Source of the DNA: Pseudomonas abietaniphila
Lineage (GTDB): Bacteria; Pseudomonadota; Gammaproteobacteria; Pseudomonadales; Pseudomonadaceae
Length of the DNA: 64,000 nucleotides
Assembly (NCBI RefSeq): GCF_039697315.1
Contig: NZ_CP155619.1
Coordinates: 2,046,001-2,110,000, forward strand
Direction: 5' to 3'
The notes beneath the pieces are model-generated. The model had not been told where the DNA came from, did not search any database, and saw only the letters and a list, made by a program, of their open reading frames with translations. This document shows, piece after piece, positions 44,263 to 55,836 of this stretch. Made by a program: the position numbers and the translations under genes. Position 1 is the stretch's first letter. Every line of letters begins with the position of its first letter.

Positions 44263-45579
44263 ATGCATATCAGCATCTTTGGTTTGGGCTATGTCGGTGC
44301 AGTATGTGCTGGTTGCCTCTCGGCGCGTGGTCATGATGTTGTCGGTGTGGATATCTCCAGCGCCAAGATCGACCTGATCAACCAGGGCAAGTCTCCAATT
44401 GTGGAACCGGGTCTGGGCGAACTGCTCGAAACCGGTATCAAAACCGGTAAACTGCGCGGCACGACGGACTTTTCCGAGGCCATTCGGGCCACCGATCTGT
44501 CGATGATCTGCGTCGGCACGCCAAGCAAGAAAAACGGTGATCTGGAACTGGACTTCATCGAGTCCGTCTGCCGCGAAATCGGCTTCGTACTGCGTGAAAA
44601 AACCTCGCGTCACACCATCGTCGTGCGCAGCACCGTTCTGCCGGGCACGGTCGCAAACGTTGTCATCCCGATCCTGGAAGACTGCTCGGGCAAGAAAGCC
44701 GGCGTCGACTTCGGCGTTGCGGTGAACCCTGAGTTCCTGCGTGAAAGCACCGCGATCGCTGACTACGACCATCCTCCGATGACCGTGATCGGCGAATTCG
44801 ACAAGGCGTCCGGTGACGTTCTGCAATCGCTGTACGAAGAGCTCGACGCACCGATCATCCGCAAGGACATCGCTGTCGCCGAAATGATCAAGTACACCTG
44901 CAACGTCTGGCACGCGACCAAAGTCACCTTCGCCAACGAAATCGGCAACATCGCCAAGGCCGTCGGCGTCGATGGCCGTGAAGTGATGGAAGTGGTCTGC
45001 CAGGACAAGGCCCTGAACCTGTCGCAGTACTACATGCGCCCAGGCTTCGCATTCGGCGGTTCGTGCCTGCCGAAGGACGTGCGCGCCCTCACCTACCGCG
45101 CCAGCTCTCTGGACGTCGAAGCGCCGCTGCTCAACTCCCTGATGCGCAGCAACGTCTCCCAGGTCCAGAACGCTTTCGACATCGTTGCGGCAAGCGACAC
45201 CCGCAAGGTTGCCCTGCTGGGTCTGAGCTTCAAGGCCGGCACCGATGACCTGCGTGAAAGCCCACTGGTCGAGCTGGCTGAAATGCTGATCGGCAAGGGT
45301 TTCGACCTGAGCATCTACGACAAGAACGTTGAATACGCTCGCGTCCACGGTGCGAACAAAGAGTACATCGAGTCCAAGATCCCGCACGTTTCCTCCCTGC
45401 TCAACTCGGATTTCGACGCTGTGATCGAAAATTCCGACGTGATCATCCTCGGTAACCGCGACGAGCGTTTCCGTGCGCTGGCCAACCAGGCGCCAGCCGG
45501 CAAACGCGTCATCGATCTGGTGGGCTTCATGAAAGGCACCACCACCGAAGACGGTCAGACCGAAGGTATTTGCTGGTAA
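44263..45579 (+). CDS. algD: GDP-mannose 6-dehydrogenase
   Basis: Oxidises GDP-mannose to GDP-mannuronic acid with two NAD+, the committed step of alginate synthesis. It has 438 residues. The NAD-binding fold starts [19 protein letters not shown]; the catalytic cysteine is Cys268 in FGGSCLPKD, at the same number as in P. aeruginosa. The C-terminal domain starts near [22 protein letters not shown] 44263 (MHISIFGLG) follows GAGGAG; a start 21 bases upstream is not conserved. First gene of the 12-gene operon. Confidence 0.97.
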   Translation: MHISIFGLGYVGAVCAGCLSARGHDVVGVDISSAKIDLINQGKSPIVEPGLGELLETGIKTGKLRGTTDFSEAIRATDLSMICVGTPSKKNGDLELDFIESVCREIGFVLREKTSRHTIVVRSTVLPGTVANVVIPILEDCSGKKAGVDFGVAVNPEFLRESTAIADYDHPPMTVIGEFDKASGDVLQSLYEELDAPIIRKDIAVAEMIKYTCNVWHATKVTFANEIGNIAKAVGVDGREVMEVVCQDKALNLSQYYMRPGFAFGGSCLPKDVRALTYRASSLDVEAPLLNSLMRSNVSQVQNAFDIVAASDTRKVALLGLSFKAGTDDLRESPLVELAEMLIGKGFDLSIYDKNVEYARVHGANKEYIESKIPHVSSLLNSDFDAVIENSDVIILGNRDERFRALANQAPAGKRVIDLVGFMKGTTTEDGQTEGICW

Positions 45580-45595
45580 GAAGCAGCGGCACGCG

Positions 45596-45690
45596 GCAAG
45601 CCACAAGCTGCAAGTTTCAAGTTCATGTCCCGGGCTTCAGGCGTTCACGCGCCTGTTGCTCGAGGCGTGGGGCTTGCAGCTTGGTTGCAA
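45596..45690. repeat. Inverted repeat between algD and alg8
   Basis: AAGCTGCAAG at 45605-45614 pairs with CTTGCAGCTT at 45673-45682, with flanking partial complementarity (GGCAAGCCAC / GGTTGC). A related AGCTTGCAGC word set occurs upstream of valS (17891-17929). In the operon mRNA it would form a long hairpin. Confidence 0.6.
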
Positions 45691-45710
45691 CTGACTCAGG
45701 GACCCTCATT

Positions 45711-47192
45711 ATGCTCAGGCTAAAACACGGCTTACTCCAGGCCGCAGGTTGGCTGTTTTATTTAACCGTGCTGGCCGCCATCGCGATGGCGCTGCCGGTT
45801 ACGCTCTTCGACTCACAGTCGAAAGACTTTATTTTCCTGGTCGGGATCGTCGGTATCTGGCGTTACTCGATGGGCGCAACGCACTTTGTGCGAGGCATGA
45901 TTTTTCTCTATATCGTCTATCCGCACCTGCGCCGCAAAGTGCGCAAGCTCGGCAAGGCCGCTGATCCATCGCACGTGTTCCTGATGGTCACCAGCTTCCG
46001 TATCGACGCGCTGACCACCGCTCAGGTGTACAACTCGGTCATCCAGGAAGCCATCGCCTGTGGCTACCCGACCACCGTCGTGTGCTCGCTGGTCGAGATG
46101 TCCGATGAACTGCTGGTCAAGGCGATGTGGGCCAAGCACAACCCGCCTCCACACGTGACCCTGGACTTCGTGCGCATCGCCGGTACCGGCAAGCGTGACG
46201 GTCTGGCATTCGGCTTCCGCGCCATCTCGCGCCACATGCCGGATGACCGCGCTGTGGTAGCCGTGATCGATGGCGACACGGTGCTGGCCGAAGGCGTGGT
46301 CCGCAAAACCGTTCCGTGGTTCCAGCTGTTCGGCAACGTCGGCGGCCTGACCACCAACGAATTCTGTGAAGTCCGCGGCGGCTACATCATGAGCGAATGG
46401 CACAAGCTGCGCTTCGCCCAGCGTCACATCAACATGTGCTCGATGGCCCTGTCCAAGCGCGTGCTGACCATGACCGGTCGCATGTCGGTGTTTCGCGCCA
46501 CCGTGGTCACCGATCCGGACTTCATCGCAGACGTCGAAAGCGACTCGCTGCAGCACTGGCGCCTCGGCCGCTTCAAGTTCCTGACCGGCGACGACAAGTC
46601 CAGCTGGTTCAGCCTGATGCGTCTGGGTTACGACACGTTCTACGTGCCGGACGCCGCGATCAACACGGTGGAACACCCGCCTGAGAAGAGCTTCCTCAAG
46701 GCAAGCCGCAAACTGATGTATCGCTGGTACGGCAACAACCTGCGTCAGAACTCCCGCGCTCTGGGCCTTGGCGTTCGCCGCCTCGGTGTCTTCACCAGCA
46801 TCGTGTTGTTCGACCAGCGCGTGTCGATGTGGACCTCGATTCTCGGTCTGACCGTTGCGATTCTCGCCAGCCTCAAATATGGCGTGAGTTTTCTGCTGGC
46901 TTATCTGCTGTGGATCGGTATCACCCGTTTCATTCTCACGTTGTTGCTGTCGTGTTCCGGGCACGCCATCGGGCCGGCTTACCCCGTGATTCTCTATTAC
47001 AACCAGATCGTCGGCGCGCTGATGAAGATCTACGTCTTCTTCCGCCTCGACCGTCAGTCCTGGACCCGCCAGGACACAAAACTGAGCCGCGACATGGCCA
47101 GCTTCCAGGGTTGGTTCAACACCTGGTCGTCTCGAACCATGACTTTCTCGGCTGGCAGCATCTTCGTTGCAGTGTTGCTGACGCTGGTATGA
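45711..47192 (+). CDS. alg8: Alginate polymerase glycosyltransferase Alg8
   Basis: An inner-membrane family-2 glycosyltransferase that polymerises GDP-mannuronate into polymannuronate. It has 493 residues, with N-terminal hydrophobic segments (about 10-65), a cytoplasmic GT domain with [13 protein letters not shown] (DxD), and C-terminal helices with [23 protein letters not shown] 45711 (MLRLKHGLL) gives the P. aeruginosa length; the frame extends upstream through the repeat but that part is not conserved. Works with Alg44. Confidence 0.96.
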   Translation: MLRLKHGLLQAAGWLFYLTVLAAIAMALPVTLFDSQSKDFIFLVGIVGIWRYSMGATHFVRGMIFLYIVYPHLRRKVRKLGKAADPSHVFLMVTSFRIDALTTAQVYNSVIQEAIACGYPTTVVCSLVEMSDELLVKAMWAKHNPPPHVTLDFVRIAGTGKRDGLAFGFRAISRHMPDDRAVVAVIDGDTVLAEGVVRKTVPWFQLFGNVGGLTTNEFCEVRGGYIMSEWHKLRFAQRHINMCSMALSKRVLTMTGRMSVFRATVVTDPDFIADVESDSLQHWRLGRFKFLTGDDKSSWFSLMRLGYDTFYVPDAAINTVEHPPEKSFLKASRKLMYRWYGNNLRQNSRALGLGVRRLGVFTSIVLFDQRVSMWTSILGLTVAILASLKYGVSFLLAYLLWIGITRFILTLLLSCSGHAIGPAYPVILYYNQIVGALMKIYVFFRLDRQSWTRQDTKLSRDMASFQGWFNTWSSRTMTFSAGSIFVAVLLTLV

Positions 47193-47253
47193 AAGGGTTC
47201 TGACGGACTCTGAAAGCACAATGGATCAACTCGATTAATCAGGAATTACCGCC

Positions 47254-48426
47254 ATGAATACAGCCGTGAATGCGAACGTCGTCCATGAATCCGAAGCCCA
47301 GCGCCAACACGCCAGGGTCAAGATTCCAGCCAAATTGCGCCTGCTCAATGGCCAGCCAAACGCACCGCTGGTGCGTGTCGAAGACCTCTCTGCCGGCGGC
47401 CTGAGCTTCGTCGCACCGAGCGGCATGAAGTTCGCCGACGGCCAGGTCATCAAGGGGCGTCTGCAGTTCCTGATCGATAACCTGGGCCTGGCCATGGACG
47501 TCGAACTTCAGGTTCGCGCCATCGACGCAACCACCGGCCGTGTCGGTTGCCAGTTCCAGCACCTTGAAGCTCAGGACATCGCGACCCTGCGCCACCTGAT
47601 CACCTCCCACCTGTCCGGCGACATCGTCAGCATGGGCGAGGTGCTTGCCACTCTGCAGCGCGACAACTTCACCAAGGCGCGCAAGAAGAAAGACACCGGC
47701 AGCGGCCTGAGCGCATTCGGTCGTCTGCGCGCAGTGACCTTCAGCGCCGGCATCTTCGTCGTCGGTCTGGCCGCGTTCGGTTTTGTCGCCAAGTCGGTCT
47801 ACGGCATGTACTTCGTCAGCCACTCGACATCGGGCCTGGTCAGCGTGCCGACCATGGACGTGACCATGCCGCGTGACGGCACCGTGACCAGCCTCATCGC
47901 ACCAAACGGCGACGTTGCAAAAGGCGCGCCGCTGGCGTCGTTCAACACCAGCATGCTGGACGTGCTCAAGGGCAACCTGGACCCGGACGAAATGCAGCCG
48001 GCGAAGATCGAAGAACTCTTCGGCCGCCAACTCGCCGGTACGCTGACCAGCCCATGTGACTGCGTCGTCGGCAAGCAACTGGTTGCCAATGGTCAGTACG
48101 CCGCCAAAGGCGATGTGATCTTCCAGATGGTGCCGCGCAACGTTCCTGCCACCGTCGACGCCCGCTTCACCTACCGCCAGTTCGCCGACGTCCAGCCGGG
48201 TGCCCGCGTGAATTTCCAGGTCGCCGGCGAAGAAGGCACACACAGCGGCAAGATCGTCAGCTCCACGGCCTTGAGCCCGGCTGACCTGTCTTCCGACATG
48301 CGCGTCCAGATCCAGCCTGACGAATCGCTCAGCAGCACCCTGGCCGGTCGTCCGGTGGAAGTGGTCAGCGATCATGGTCCGTCCCTGAACTGGCTGATCG
48401 ACAAAGCCACGGCCGCAGGTCTGTAA
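47254..48426 (+). CDS. alg44: Alginate co-polymerase Alg44 (PilZ c-di-GMP receptor)
   Basis: 390 residues. The N-terminal PilZ domain has the c-di-GMP residues RQHAR (Arg17, Arg21) and DLSAGG (Asp44, Ser46), numbered as in P. aeruginosa. One membrane helix (about 157-181) follows, then a periplasmic membrane-fusion-like domain. c-di-GMP binding activates Alg8. All key residues are intact, so allosteric control should work. It lies 61 bases after alg8, and the next gene follows its stop at once. Confidence 0.97.
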   Translation: MNTAVNANVVHESEAQRQHARVKIPAKLRLLNGQPNAPLVRVEDLSAGGLSFVAPSGMKFADGQVIKGRLQFLIDNLGLAMDVELQVRAIDATTGRVGCQFQHLEAQDIATLRHLITSHLSGDIVSMGEVLATLQRDNFTKARKKKDTGSGLSAFGRLRAVTFSAGIFVVGLAAFGFVAKSVYGMYFVSHSTSGLVSVPTMDVTMPRDGTVTSLIAPNGDVAKGAPLASFNTSMLDVLKGNLDPDEMQPAKIEELFGRQLAGTLTSPCDCVVGKQLVANGQYAAKGDVIFQMVPRNVPATVDARFTYRQFADVQPGARVNFQVAGEEGTHSGKIVSSTALSPADLSSDMRVQIQPDESLSSTLAGRPVEVVSDHGPSLNWLIDKATAAGL

Positions 48427-48428
48427 AC

Positions 48429-49841
48429 ATGGCTAGCCCACTACGAAGCTTGTCAGCCCCTACGTTGTTGAGCCTGGCGATCGCGATCGGTCTCGGCGGC
48501 TGTGCCGGCCTGCCCGATCAACGCCTGGCCAATGAAGCCCTGAAACGCGGCGACACCGCGACGGCGGAGCAAAACTATCGGCAACTGGCGGACCTGGGTT
48601 ATAGCGATGCACAGGTAGGTCTCGCGGACATTCAGGTCGGCACACGCGACCCGGAACTGATCAAGCAGGCCGAAGCGACTTATCGCGCAGCCGCACAAAC
48701 GTCGCCTCGCGCGCAATCGCGTCTGGGCAAGCTGCTGGCCGTCAAGCCCAACTCCACCGAAGCCGAGCAACGCGAAGCCGAGGGCCTGCTGAAGAAAGCC
48801 TTCGCCAACGGTGAAGCCGGAACGCTGATCCCGCTGGCGATGCTCTATCTGCAATACCCGCACACGTTCCCCAACGTGAACGCGCAGCAGAAGATCAACG
48901 AATGGCGCGCCTCCGGTTATCCGGAAGCAGGCCTTGCACAAGTGCTGCTCTATCGCACCCAAGGCACCTACGACCAGCACCTGGGTGAAGTCGAAAGCAT
49001 CTGCAAACAGGCCCTGCGTGCCAACGACGTTTGCTACATGGAACTGGCGACGGTCTACCAGAAGCGTGGCGAAGCGGACAAGCAGGCCGCGCTGCTTGAA
49101 CAGATGCAGAGCGGTTACTCGATGGGCTCCGTCCCGGCAATGCGCGTCGACACCGTCGCTCGCGTACTGGCCGACTCGACCATCGGCAAGCCCGACGAAA
49201 AGACCGCCCAGCAGTTGCTGGAAAAAGTCGCCCCGTCCTACCCCGCCTCGTGGGTCAGTCTGGCGCAGTTGCTGTACGACTATCCCGAGCTGGGTGACGT
49301 CAACAAGATGATGGAATACCTGGACAACGGCCGTGCCGCGGACCAACCGCGCGCCGAGCTGTTGCTGGGCAAGCTGTATTACGAAGGCAAGCTGGTCCTG
49401 CCGGATGCGAAGAAGGCCGAAGAGCACCTGATGAAGGCCGCGCCGACGCAGATCTCCGCGCATTACTACCTGGGCCAGTTGTATCGCCGTGGTTACCTCG
49501 GTCACCCCGCCCCCCAGAAAGCCGTCGACGAGTTGCTGACCTCCGCGCGCGGCGGCCAGAACAGCGCCGACTTCGCCCTGGCGCAGTTGTTCTCGCAGGG
49601 CAAAGGCATCAAGCCCGATCCGGTCAACGCCTGGGTGTTCGGTCAGCTCGCTCAGGCTCAAGGTACGCCGCAGGCAGCGGACCTTGCGCAACAGCTCAAC
49701 GATCAATTGCCGCCTGAGAAGCGCGCGCAAGCGCAGAGCCTTCTCCAACGAGAACAGCAGGTCCGTGGCACCACGGCGCAGAACGCGCTGGCCTTGCAGA
49801 CCCTGCAAGAAGAAAAAGACGGCGAGGACGCACCTCTATGA
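48429..49841 (+). CDS. algK: Alginate secretion lipoprotein AlgK
   Basis: An outer-membrane lipoprotein of TPR/Sel1-like repeats that positions the AlgE porin. It has 470 residues. The lipobox LGGC puts the acylated cysteine at residue 25. Repeats are visible such as [20 protein letters not shown] near the N-terminus and [18 protein letters not shown] further on. It starts 2 bases after alg44 and overlaps algE by 4 bases (ATGA). Confidence 0.96.
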   Translation: MASPLRSLSAPTLLSLAIAIGLGGCAGLPDQRLANEALKRGDTATAEQNYRQLADLGYSDAQVGLADIQVGTRDPELIKQAEATYRAAAQTSPRAQSRLGKLLAVKPNSTEAEQREAEGLLKKAFANGEAGTLIPLAMLYLQYPHTFPNVNAQQKINEWRASGYPEAGLAQVLLYRTQGTYDQHLGEVESICKQALRANDVCYMELATVYQKRGEADKQAALLEQMQSGYSMGSVPAMRVDTVARVLADSTIGKPDEKTAQQLLEKVAPSYPASWVSLAQLLYDYPELGDVNKMMEYLDNGRAADQPRAELLLGKLYYEGKLVLPDAKKAEEHLMKAAPTQISAHYYLGQLYRRGYLGHPAPQKAVDELLTSARGGQNSADFALAQLFSQGKGIKPDPVNAWVFGQLAQAQGTPQAADLAQQLNDQLPPEKRAQAQSLLQREQQVRGTTAQNALALQTLQEEKDGEDAPL

Positions 49842-51343
49842 AGCTTAAGTTGAATCCTCTGATGGCGGCCGGGCTCGGTCTGGGTTTCTCCCTGATGTGG
49901 GCCACACCGACATTGGCTGCCTTGACCGAAGACAAGAACTTCGGCATCGAAGTAAAGGCCACCGGCCAGATGGAAGACGACCGTGACCTGGGCACCCGAG
50001 GTGGTGGCGACGTCAACGGTATCGGTCTGGACCTTCGCCCATGGATGTACGGTCAGTGGGGCAACTGGAGCGGCTACGCGATGGGCCAGGTGGTCACGGC
50101 CACCGATACCATCCAGACCGACCCGCTGGACCAGCAGGCCACCGATGCCAACGGCCAGACGAGCCAGCGTGTCCGCAAAACCTCAAGCAGCCGTGAAGTG
50201 GACGACAGCTATGCGGCCCTGCGTGAGTTCTGGGTCGGCTACAGCGGCTTCACGCCCTACCCCGGCGAGATCCTGAAGTTCGGTCGTCAGCGCCTGCGCA
50301 ATGACGACGGCCAATGGCACGACACCAACATCGAAGCGCTGAACTGGACGTTTGACACCACCCTGCTCAAGGCAGAAGTGGGCGCGGCCGAGCGCTTCAG
50401 CGAATACCGCACTGACCTGACCGAGTTGTCGGCTCAGGACAAGGATCGCCAGCACCTGTTCGGCGACGTGGAGTACCAATGGACACCTGGCCAATGGGCG
50501 GGCGTTCGTGCTCACCACAGTCACGACGGCGGCAGTCTGAAACATCCGGGCGAAGCCGTGGACGATCTGGACAAGACCTCCCGAGGCGACCTGACCTGGC
50601 TGGGCATTCAGGCCAACAGCGATGCGTACAACTATCGCAACCTGAACACCGTCAACTACTGGGGCAGCCTGACCTGGCTGACCGGTGATCGCGATCGCCT
50701 GGCCACCACCTACGACCCTGCTGCCGATCAGTATGTCGCGGGCGACAAGAACAACGAAAACGTCAACGGCTGGGCCACCGACCTGGGTCTGCGTTTCCGT
50801 CTGGACCCAATGTGGCAAGTAGGCGGCGCCTACTCCCGCGCCAGCAAGAACTACGAACAGAACGGCCTGGAAAGCAACCGCTCGAACTGGACCGGCACCC
50901 GCTCGCGCGTGCACCGCTTCGGCGAGGCCTTCCAGGGCGAAATGGCCAACGTGGAATCCGGTTCGCTGTTCGCATCCTGGCAGATGCAGGACGAGTACGA
51001 CGCCTCGCTGATTTACCACAAGTTCCGTCGTGTGGACGGTCACGCCGGTATCGGCGGCGCAGGCGTCAACCCGGCTCGCGAGAACGTCGATTCCGATGGT
51101 GTCAGTACGTTCGACTCCCTGCCGCTGAAAGACGGCCGCAAGGATCTGGGTCAGGAAATGGACCTGGTCGTGACCAAGTACTTCAAGCAGGGCTTGTTGC
51201 CTGCTTCGGTGAGCCAGTCCTTCGACGAGCCGTCTGCCCTGATTCGTCTGCGCGCAGGCGTGTTCAAGCCCGGCGATGCTTACCACAGCGGCGTGGACGA
51301 TTACATGCACCGCGCCATCGTCGACGTTATCTGGCGCTTCTGA
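49838..51343 (+). CDS. algE: Alginate export porin AlgE
   Basis: An outer-membrane beta-barrel through which alginate leaves the cell. It has 501 residues and a signal peptide [20 protein letters not shown]...LA, cut near residue 28-30. The barrel strands alternate hydrophobic and polar residues, with many Arg-rich strands that attract the polyanion (for example [16 protein letters not shown]). It ends in WRF, the expected C-terminal aromatic for BAM recognition. Overlaps algK by 4 bases. Confidence 0.96.
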   Translation: MKLKLNPLMAAGLGLGFSLMWATPTLAALTEDKNFGIEVKATGQMEDDRDLGTRGGGDVNGIGLDLRPWMYGQWGNWSGYAMGQVVTATDTIQTDPLDQQATDANGQTSQRVRKTSSSREVDDSYAALREFWVGYSGFTPYPGEILKFGRQRLRNDDGQWHDTNIEALNWTFDTTLLKAEVGAAERFSEYRTDLTELSAQDKDRQHLFGDVEYQWTPGQWAGVRAHHSHDGGSLKHPGEAVDDLDKTSRGDLTWLGIQANSDAYNYRNLNTVNYWGSLTWLTGDRDRLATTYDPAADQYVAGDKNNENVNGWATDLGLRFRLDPMWQVGGAYSRASKNYEQNGLESNRSNWTGTRSRVHRFGEAFQGEMANVESGSLFASWQMQDEYDASLIYHKFRRVDGHAGIGGAGVNPARENVDSDGVSTFDSLPLKDGRKDLGQEMDLVVTKYFKQGLLPASVSQSFDEPSALIRLRAGVFKPGDAYHSGVDDYMHRAIVDVIWRF

Positions 51344-51370
51344 TGCAAGCCGCGATAGGAGTGCAATGAG

Positions 51371-53011
51371 ATGAACAGCCAAGCAAACAGTTTGCGGCAA
51401 CGGGCATGGCCCCACGCGCTGCTGGAAAGCGCAGTACTCAGCAGCGCCTTACTGCTGGCAAGCACTGCGGCCATGGCTAGCACCGCGCCGGTCGCGCAGG
51501 TAGCCCCCGCTGCCGCCGCGCAATCGGCCGACGGTGAAGAAGTGGTCAAAGGTCTGCATCAGGCGAAAACGTACACCATCTCCAGCCCGCCAACCGGTCC
51601 GCTGATGATGGACAAACCCAAGCTGCCAGACCTGTCGGGCTACACCCAACAGGCCATGCAGAAGAAGATCGTGCGAAGCAAGGCGGCGAAGGTTTCGATT
51701 CGTCGCATGATGCAGGAAGACGCGCTGAAGGAGTTCATCGGCGGCGATAACAAGATGTCCGAATGGGTGGCCCGTCAGCACGGCATCCCGCAGGCAATCT
51801 TCGTCGACGACGGTTACATGAACCTTCAGGAACTCGCGAAAAAGGTGCCTAAACAGTACCTGAGCGAGACTTCGCCAGGCGTTTTCCTGGCGCGTCTGCC
51901 GATCGTGGTCGGCAAAAAAGGCATCCTGGAAATTGACAAGAAAACCAGCGAACTGCGCTTGTCGCAGGACGCCGGTGCGTTTCTGGTGAACGACAACCAG
52001 TTGTTCGTGATGGACACGAAACTGACCGGCTGGAGCGAGAAAGCCAACGGCCCGTCGACGTTCAAGGCGCCGAAGGAATTCCGTCCGTTTCTACTGTCCT
52101 GGGGCGGTACCCAGACCTACATGTACAACACCAAAGTGGCGAGCCTGGGTTACAACAACAGCAAGTCGTACGGCCTCAGCATTTCGCAGTACACACCGAA
52201 CATGAAGGCGCAGATGAACCGCCCGGACCCGACCGGCTGGATCGTCAACTCCGAGTTCTCGGACATGTGGTACGGCTACTACTGCTATGAAACCCGTGAC
52301 TTCGTGGTCAAGGGCAATACCTACCACGACAACATCGTCTACGGCATCGACCCGCACGACCGTTCCCACGGTCTGATCATCGCCGAGAACACCGTTTACG
52401 GGACCAAGAAGAAGCACGGGATCATCATTTCCCGTGAGGTGAACGACAGCTTCATCATCAACAACAAGAGCTACGAGAATCACCTCTCCGGCATCGTGCT
52501 TGACCGTAACAGCGTGAACAATCTGGTGGCGTACAACCAGATCTACCGCAACCACACCGACGGCATCACGCTGTATGAAAGTGCCGACAACCTGCTGTGG
52601 GGCAACCGCGTGTTCGCCAACAAACGTCACGGCATCCGGGTCCGCAACAGCACCAACATCAAGCTGTACGAGAACCTGGCGATCGGCAACGGTCTGATGG
52701 GCGTCTACGGCCACATCAAGGATCTCTCCGACACTGACCGCGACATCAAGCTCGACCCGTTCGACGCCGAAGTGTCGCTGATCATGGTCGGTGGCGAACT
52801 GACCTCCAACGGGTCCGGCCCACTGTCCATCGATTCGCCGCTCAGCGTCGAGTTGTACAAAGTGTCGATGCTCGCGCCGACCAAGAGCAGCGGGATCAGC
52901 TTCAACGGCGTACTGGGTGAACGCCAGGACGAAATCCTTGATCTGCTGGTCCGCCAACAGAAAGCCGTGTTGATCGACCCGGTCGAAAGCCAGAAACAAC
53001 TCCGGGACTGA
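51371..53011 (+). CDS. algG: Mannuronan C5-epimerase AlgG
   Basis: A periplasmic enzyme converting mannuronate to guluronate within the polymer, 546 residues with an N-terminal signal region. A right-handed beta-helix contains repeated turns such as NDSFIINNKSYENHLSGIVL and ADNLLWGNRVFANKRHGIRV. The catalytic DPHD motif is at 327-330. It begins 27 bases after algE. It also helps protect the polymer from AlgL during passage. Confidence 0.96.
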   Translation: MNSQANSLRQRAWPHALLESAVLSSALLLASTAAMASTAPVAQVAPAAAAQSADGEEVVKGLHQAKTYTISSPPTGPLMMDKPKLPDLSGYTQQAMQKKIVRSKAAKVSIRRMMQEDALKEFIGGDNKMSEWVARQHGIPQAIFVDDGYMNLQELAKKVPKQYLSETSPGVFLARLPIVVGKKGILEIDKKTSELRLSQDAGAFLVNDNQLFVMDTKLTGWSEKANGPSTFKAPKEFRPFLLSWGGTQTYMYNTKVASLGYNNSKSYGLSISQYTPNMKAQMNRPDPTGWIVNSEFSDMWYGYYCYETRDFVVKGNTYHDNIVYGIDPHDRSHGLIIAENTVYGTKKKHGIIISREVNDSFIINNKSYENHLSGIVLDRNSVNNLVAYNQIYRNHTDGITLYESADNLLWGNRVFANKRHGIRVRNSTNIKLYENLAIGNGLMGVYGHIKDLSDTDRDIKLDPFDAEVSLIMVGGELTSNGSGPLSIDSPLSVELYKVSMLAPTKSSGISFNGVLGERQDEILDLLVRQQKAVLIDPVESQKQLRD

Positions 53012-53024
53012 GGAAGCTATTTCT

Positions 53025-54464
53025 ATGCACGCACACTTGATCAAATTGCTCAGCCTCTCGGGCCTGACCGCTGCACTGTTCGCTGCCAGCAATGCTGCTT
53101 ATGCCGCCGATGCGGCAGCGCCCAGCTTCACCGCAGAACCTTGCTGCAGCCTGTGCCCGGAAGCGCACGACGAGAAAAACTACGTCACCCGCTACCAGCA
53201 AAACTTCACCACGCTGGTGCAGGCTCAGGGCGACTGGCTGTTCCGTACCCGCGAAGACCTGCGCACCGAATTCGATACCACGCCTGAAGGCTACCGTCGC
53301 ATGCAACAGCTGCACGACGCCTTCAAGAGCAAGGGTGTGGAACTGGTGATCGTGTATCAGCCGACCCGCGGCCTGGTCGATCGCAACAAGCTGTTCCCGG
53401 CCGAGCGCGACAAGTTCGACTACAACACCGCACTGCGAAACTACCAGGCGATGCTCGGCCGCTTCGCCAAGATGGGCTACACCGTGCCGGACCTGTCGCC
53501 GTTGACCAACGAGCAACAGGCCCACGATTTCTACTTCCGCGGTGACCAGCACTGGACGCCATACGGCGCTCAGCGCACGGCAAAAATCGTCGCCGAATCG
53601 GTGAAGAAAATGCCAGCGTTCGCTGACGTTCCCAAGCGCGAATTCGAGACCCATCTGTCAGGTCGCATGGGCAAGAAGGGCACTCTGCACAACATGGCCG
53701 GTCAATTGTGCGGCACCAGCTACGCGATCCAGTACATGGATCAGTTCGAGACCGAACCGAAAGGCGAAGCGGGCGATGGCGATCTGTTCGGTGACTCCGG
53801 CAACCCGGAAATCACCCTGGTCGGTACCAGTCACAGCGGCAAGAACTACAACTTCGCCGGCTTTCTGCAGGAATACATGGGTGCTGATGTGCTGAACGTC
53901 GCCTTCCCCGGCGGCGGCCTTGAAGGTTCGATGCTGCAGTACCTGGGCAGCGAAGACTTCCAGAAACACCCACCGAAAATTCTCATCTGGGAATTCTCGC
54001 CTCTGTACCGCCTGGATCAGGAGACCATCTATCGCCAGATGATGTCGCTGCTGGACAACGGTTGTGAGGGCAAACCGGCGCTGATGTCCACCAGCACCAC
54101 GCTCAAGCCAGGCACCAACGAGCTGTTGGTCAACGGCAAAAACGGCATCAAGGATGTGCGCAACGGCAGTAATCAGATCGACATCAAGTTCGCCGACACC
54201 TCGGTGAAAACCCTTCAGGCGCGCCTCTGGTACATGAACGGCCGCCACGAAGACCTGAAGATCGAAAAACCTGAAACATCCGAAACCGACGGGCGCTTCT
54301 CCTTCGAACTGCGCGACGACAAGGACTGGGCTGACCAGCAATTGCTCGCACTGGAAGTGCAGGGTCCGGAAGCGGGCGCTGCGCCACAGCAGGTCGAGGC
54401 GAAAGTATGCAAACGCAACGTGTTCCCGAATGTCGCGCATCAAACCGCGCAAGCCGGGTTATGA
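53025..54464 (+). CDS. algX: Alginate O-acetyltransferase AlgX
   Basis: A periplasmic enzyme that transfers acetyl to mannuronate residues, 479 residues. The signal peptide ends near AAYA. An SGNH-like domain has the catalytic triad Asp174-His176 (DQHWTPYG) and Ser269 (GTSHSG), exactly as in P. aeruginosa AlgX. The C-terminal carbohydrate-binding module follows from about 345. All catalytic residues are intact. It lies 13 bases after algG. Confidence 0.97.
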   Translation: MHAHLIKLLSLSGLTAALFAASNAAYAADAAAPSFTAEPCCSLCPEAHDEKNYVTRYQQNFTTLVQAQGDWLFRTREDLRTEFDTTPEGYRRMQQLHDAFKSKGVELVIVYQPTRGLVDRNKLFPAERDKFDYNTALRNYQAMLGRFAKMGYTVPDLSPLTNEQQAHDFYFRGDQHWTPYGAQRTAKIVAESVKKMPAFADVPKREFETHLSGRMGKKGTLHNMAGQLCGTSYAIQYMDQFETEPKGEAGDGDLFGDSGNPEITLVGTSHSGKNYNFAGFLQEYMGADVLNVAFPGGGLEGSMLQYLGSEDFQKHPPKILIWEFSPLYRLDQETIYRQMMSLLDNGCEGKPALMSTSTTLKPGTNELLVNGKNGIKDVRNGSNQIDIKFADTSVKTLQARLWYMNGRHEDLKIEKPETSETDGRFSFELRDDKDWADQQLLALEVQGPEAGAAPQQVEAKVCKRNVFPNVAHQTAQAGL

Positions 54465-54471
54465 GGCTCTT

Positions 54472-55608
54472 ATGCACACTCCAAAACTGATGCTCCCTAC
54501 CCTTCTCTCGCTGGCCGTATTGTCCGCAGTGACGTTTGCCACCAGCGCCAGCGCTGCGTCGACCCTCGTGCCGCCGCAGGGCTACTACGAAGGCGTCGAG
54601 AAATACAAAAGCGGCGAAAGCAAGTTTAGCTGTGAGGCCACCCCGCAGCCGTACACCGGCTCGCTGCAATTTCGCAGCAAGTACGAAGGCTCGGACAAGG
54701 CGCGCGCCACACTGAACGTCGCGTCGGAACAAGCCTTCCGCGACTCGACCAAAGACATTACGACCATGGAACGCAACACCGCCAAGGTGGTGATGCAGTA
54801 CATGCGCGACGGTCGTCCCGAACAGCTGGACTGCGCGCTCAACATGTTGACCACATGGGCCAAGGCCGATGCGCTGGAGTCCAAGGACTTCAACCACACC
54901 GGCAAGTCGATGCGTAAATGGGCACTGGGCAGCATGTCGTCTTCGTACCTGCGCCTGAAGTTCTCGGAGTCGCATCCACTGGCGACCCGTCAGCAGGACG
55001 CGCAAGTGATCGAAACCTGGTTCAGCAAGCTGGCCGATCAGGTGGTCAGCGACTGGGACAACCTGCCGCTCGACAAGACCAACAACCACTCGTACTGGGC
55101 GGCCTGGTCGGTGATGTCCACTGCCGTGGCCACCAACCGCAAGGACTTGTTCGACTGGTCGGTGAAGGAATTCAAGATCGCCGCCAATCAGGTCGACCCG
55201 CAAGGCTTCCTGCCGAACGAGCTCAAGCGCAAACAGCGTGCGCTCGCGTACCACAACTATGCGTTGCCGCCGCTGGCGATGATTGCCAGTTTCGCCCAGG
55301 CCAACGGCGTCGATCTGCGCTCTGAAAACAACGGCGCGCTGAAGCGTCTGGGTGATCGGGTGCTGGCTGGCGTCAAGGATTCCGGCGACGAATTCCAGGC
55401 GAAGGAAGGTCAGAAGCAGGACATGACGGACCTGAAGACCGACATGAAATTCGCCTGGCTGGAACCGTACTGCTCGCTCTACGACTGCGGCCCGGACGTG
55501 CTGGACAAGAAGCACAAGATGCAGCCGTTCAAGAACTTCCGTCTCGGCGGCGATCTGACCCGCACCTATGACCCGAGTCATGAGAAGGGTGAGAAAGGCG
55601 GTTCTTGA
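54472..55608 (+). CDS. algL: Alginate lyase AlgL
   Basis: A periplasmic family-5 polysaccharide lyase that clears alginate left in the periplasm. It has 378 residues and a signal peptide ending ATSASA. The active site includes Asn205-His206 (NNHSYWAAW), Arg253 and Tyr260, all offset by +4 from the P. aeruginosa numbers. ATG 54472 (MHTPKLML) gives the signal peptide; a start 42 bases upstream overlaps algX. It is followed by a palindromic element before algI. Confidence 0.96.
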   Translation: MHTPKLMLPTLLSLAVLSAVTFATSASAASTLVPPQGYYEGVEKYKSGESKFSCEATPQPYTGSLQFRSKYEGSDKARATLNVASEQAFRDSTKDITTMERNTAKVVMQYMRDGRPEQLDCALNMLTTWAKADALESKDFNHTGKSMRKWALGSMSSSYLRLKFSESHPLATRQQDAQVIETWFSKLADQVVSDWDNLPLDKTNNHSYWAAWSVMSTAVATNRKDLFDWSVKEFKIAANQVDPQGFLPNELKRKQRALAYHNYALPPLAMIASFAQANGVDLRSENNGALKRLGDRVLAGVKDSGDEFQAKEGQKQDMTDLKTDMKFAWLEPYCSLYDCGPDVLDKKHKMQPFKNFRLGGDLTRTYDPSHEKGEKGGS

Positions 55609-55621
55609 GCCTGACAACGTT

Positions 55622-55729
55622 GATCGTACCCGCGCTCTGCGTGGGCACGCATCCTCTGACGCTCTGCGTCGCCTTTGAATGGCGCGGAGCGCCGAGAGAT
55701 GCATTCCCACGCAGAGCGTGGGAACGATC
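55622..55729. repeat. Inverted repeat between algL and algI
   Basis: GATCGTACCCGCGCTCTGCG and its near complement CGCAGAGCGTGGGAACGATC enclose a second pair around CGCATC/GATGC. This CACGCTCTGCGTGG type differs from the TGTAGGAGC elements. It is followed by a G-rich stretch (about 55784-55800) upstream of algI. Confidence 0.85.
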
Positions 55730-55836
55730 AAACAGGGGCTTGCATCAGCAGTGAAGTTTTTGTTTCACCCCTCCATTTTTCATGGGGGGTTTGGGGGGGC
55801 TTCGGCCCTTGATGTTGGACAAATGGAGAGATAAGG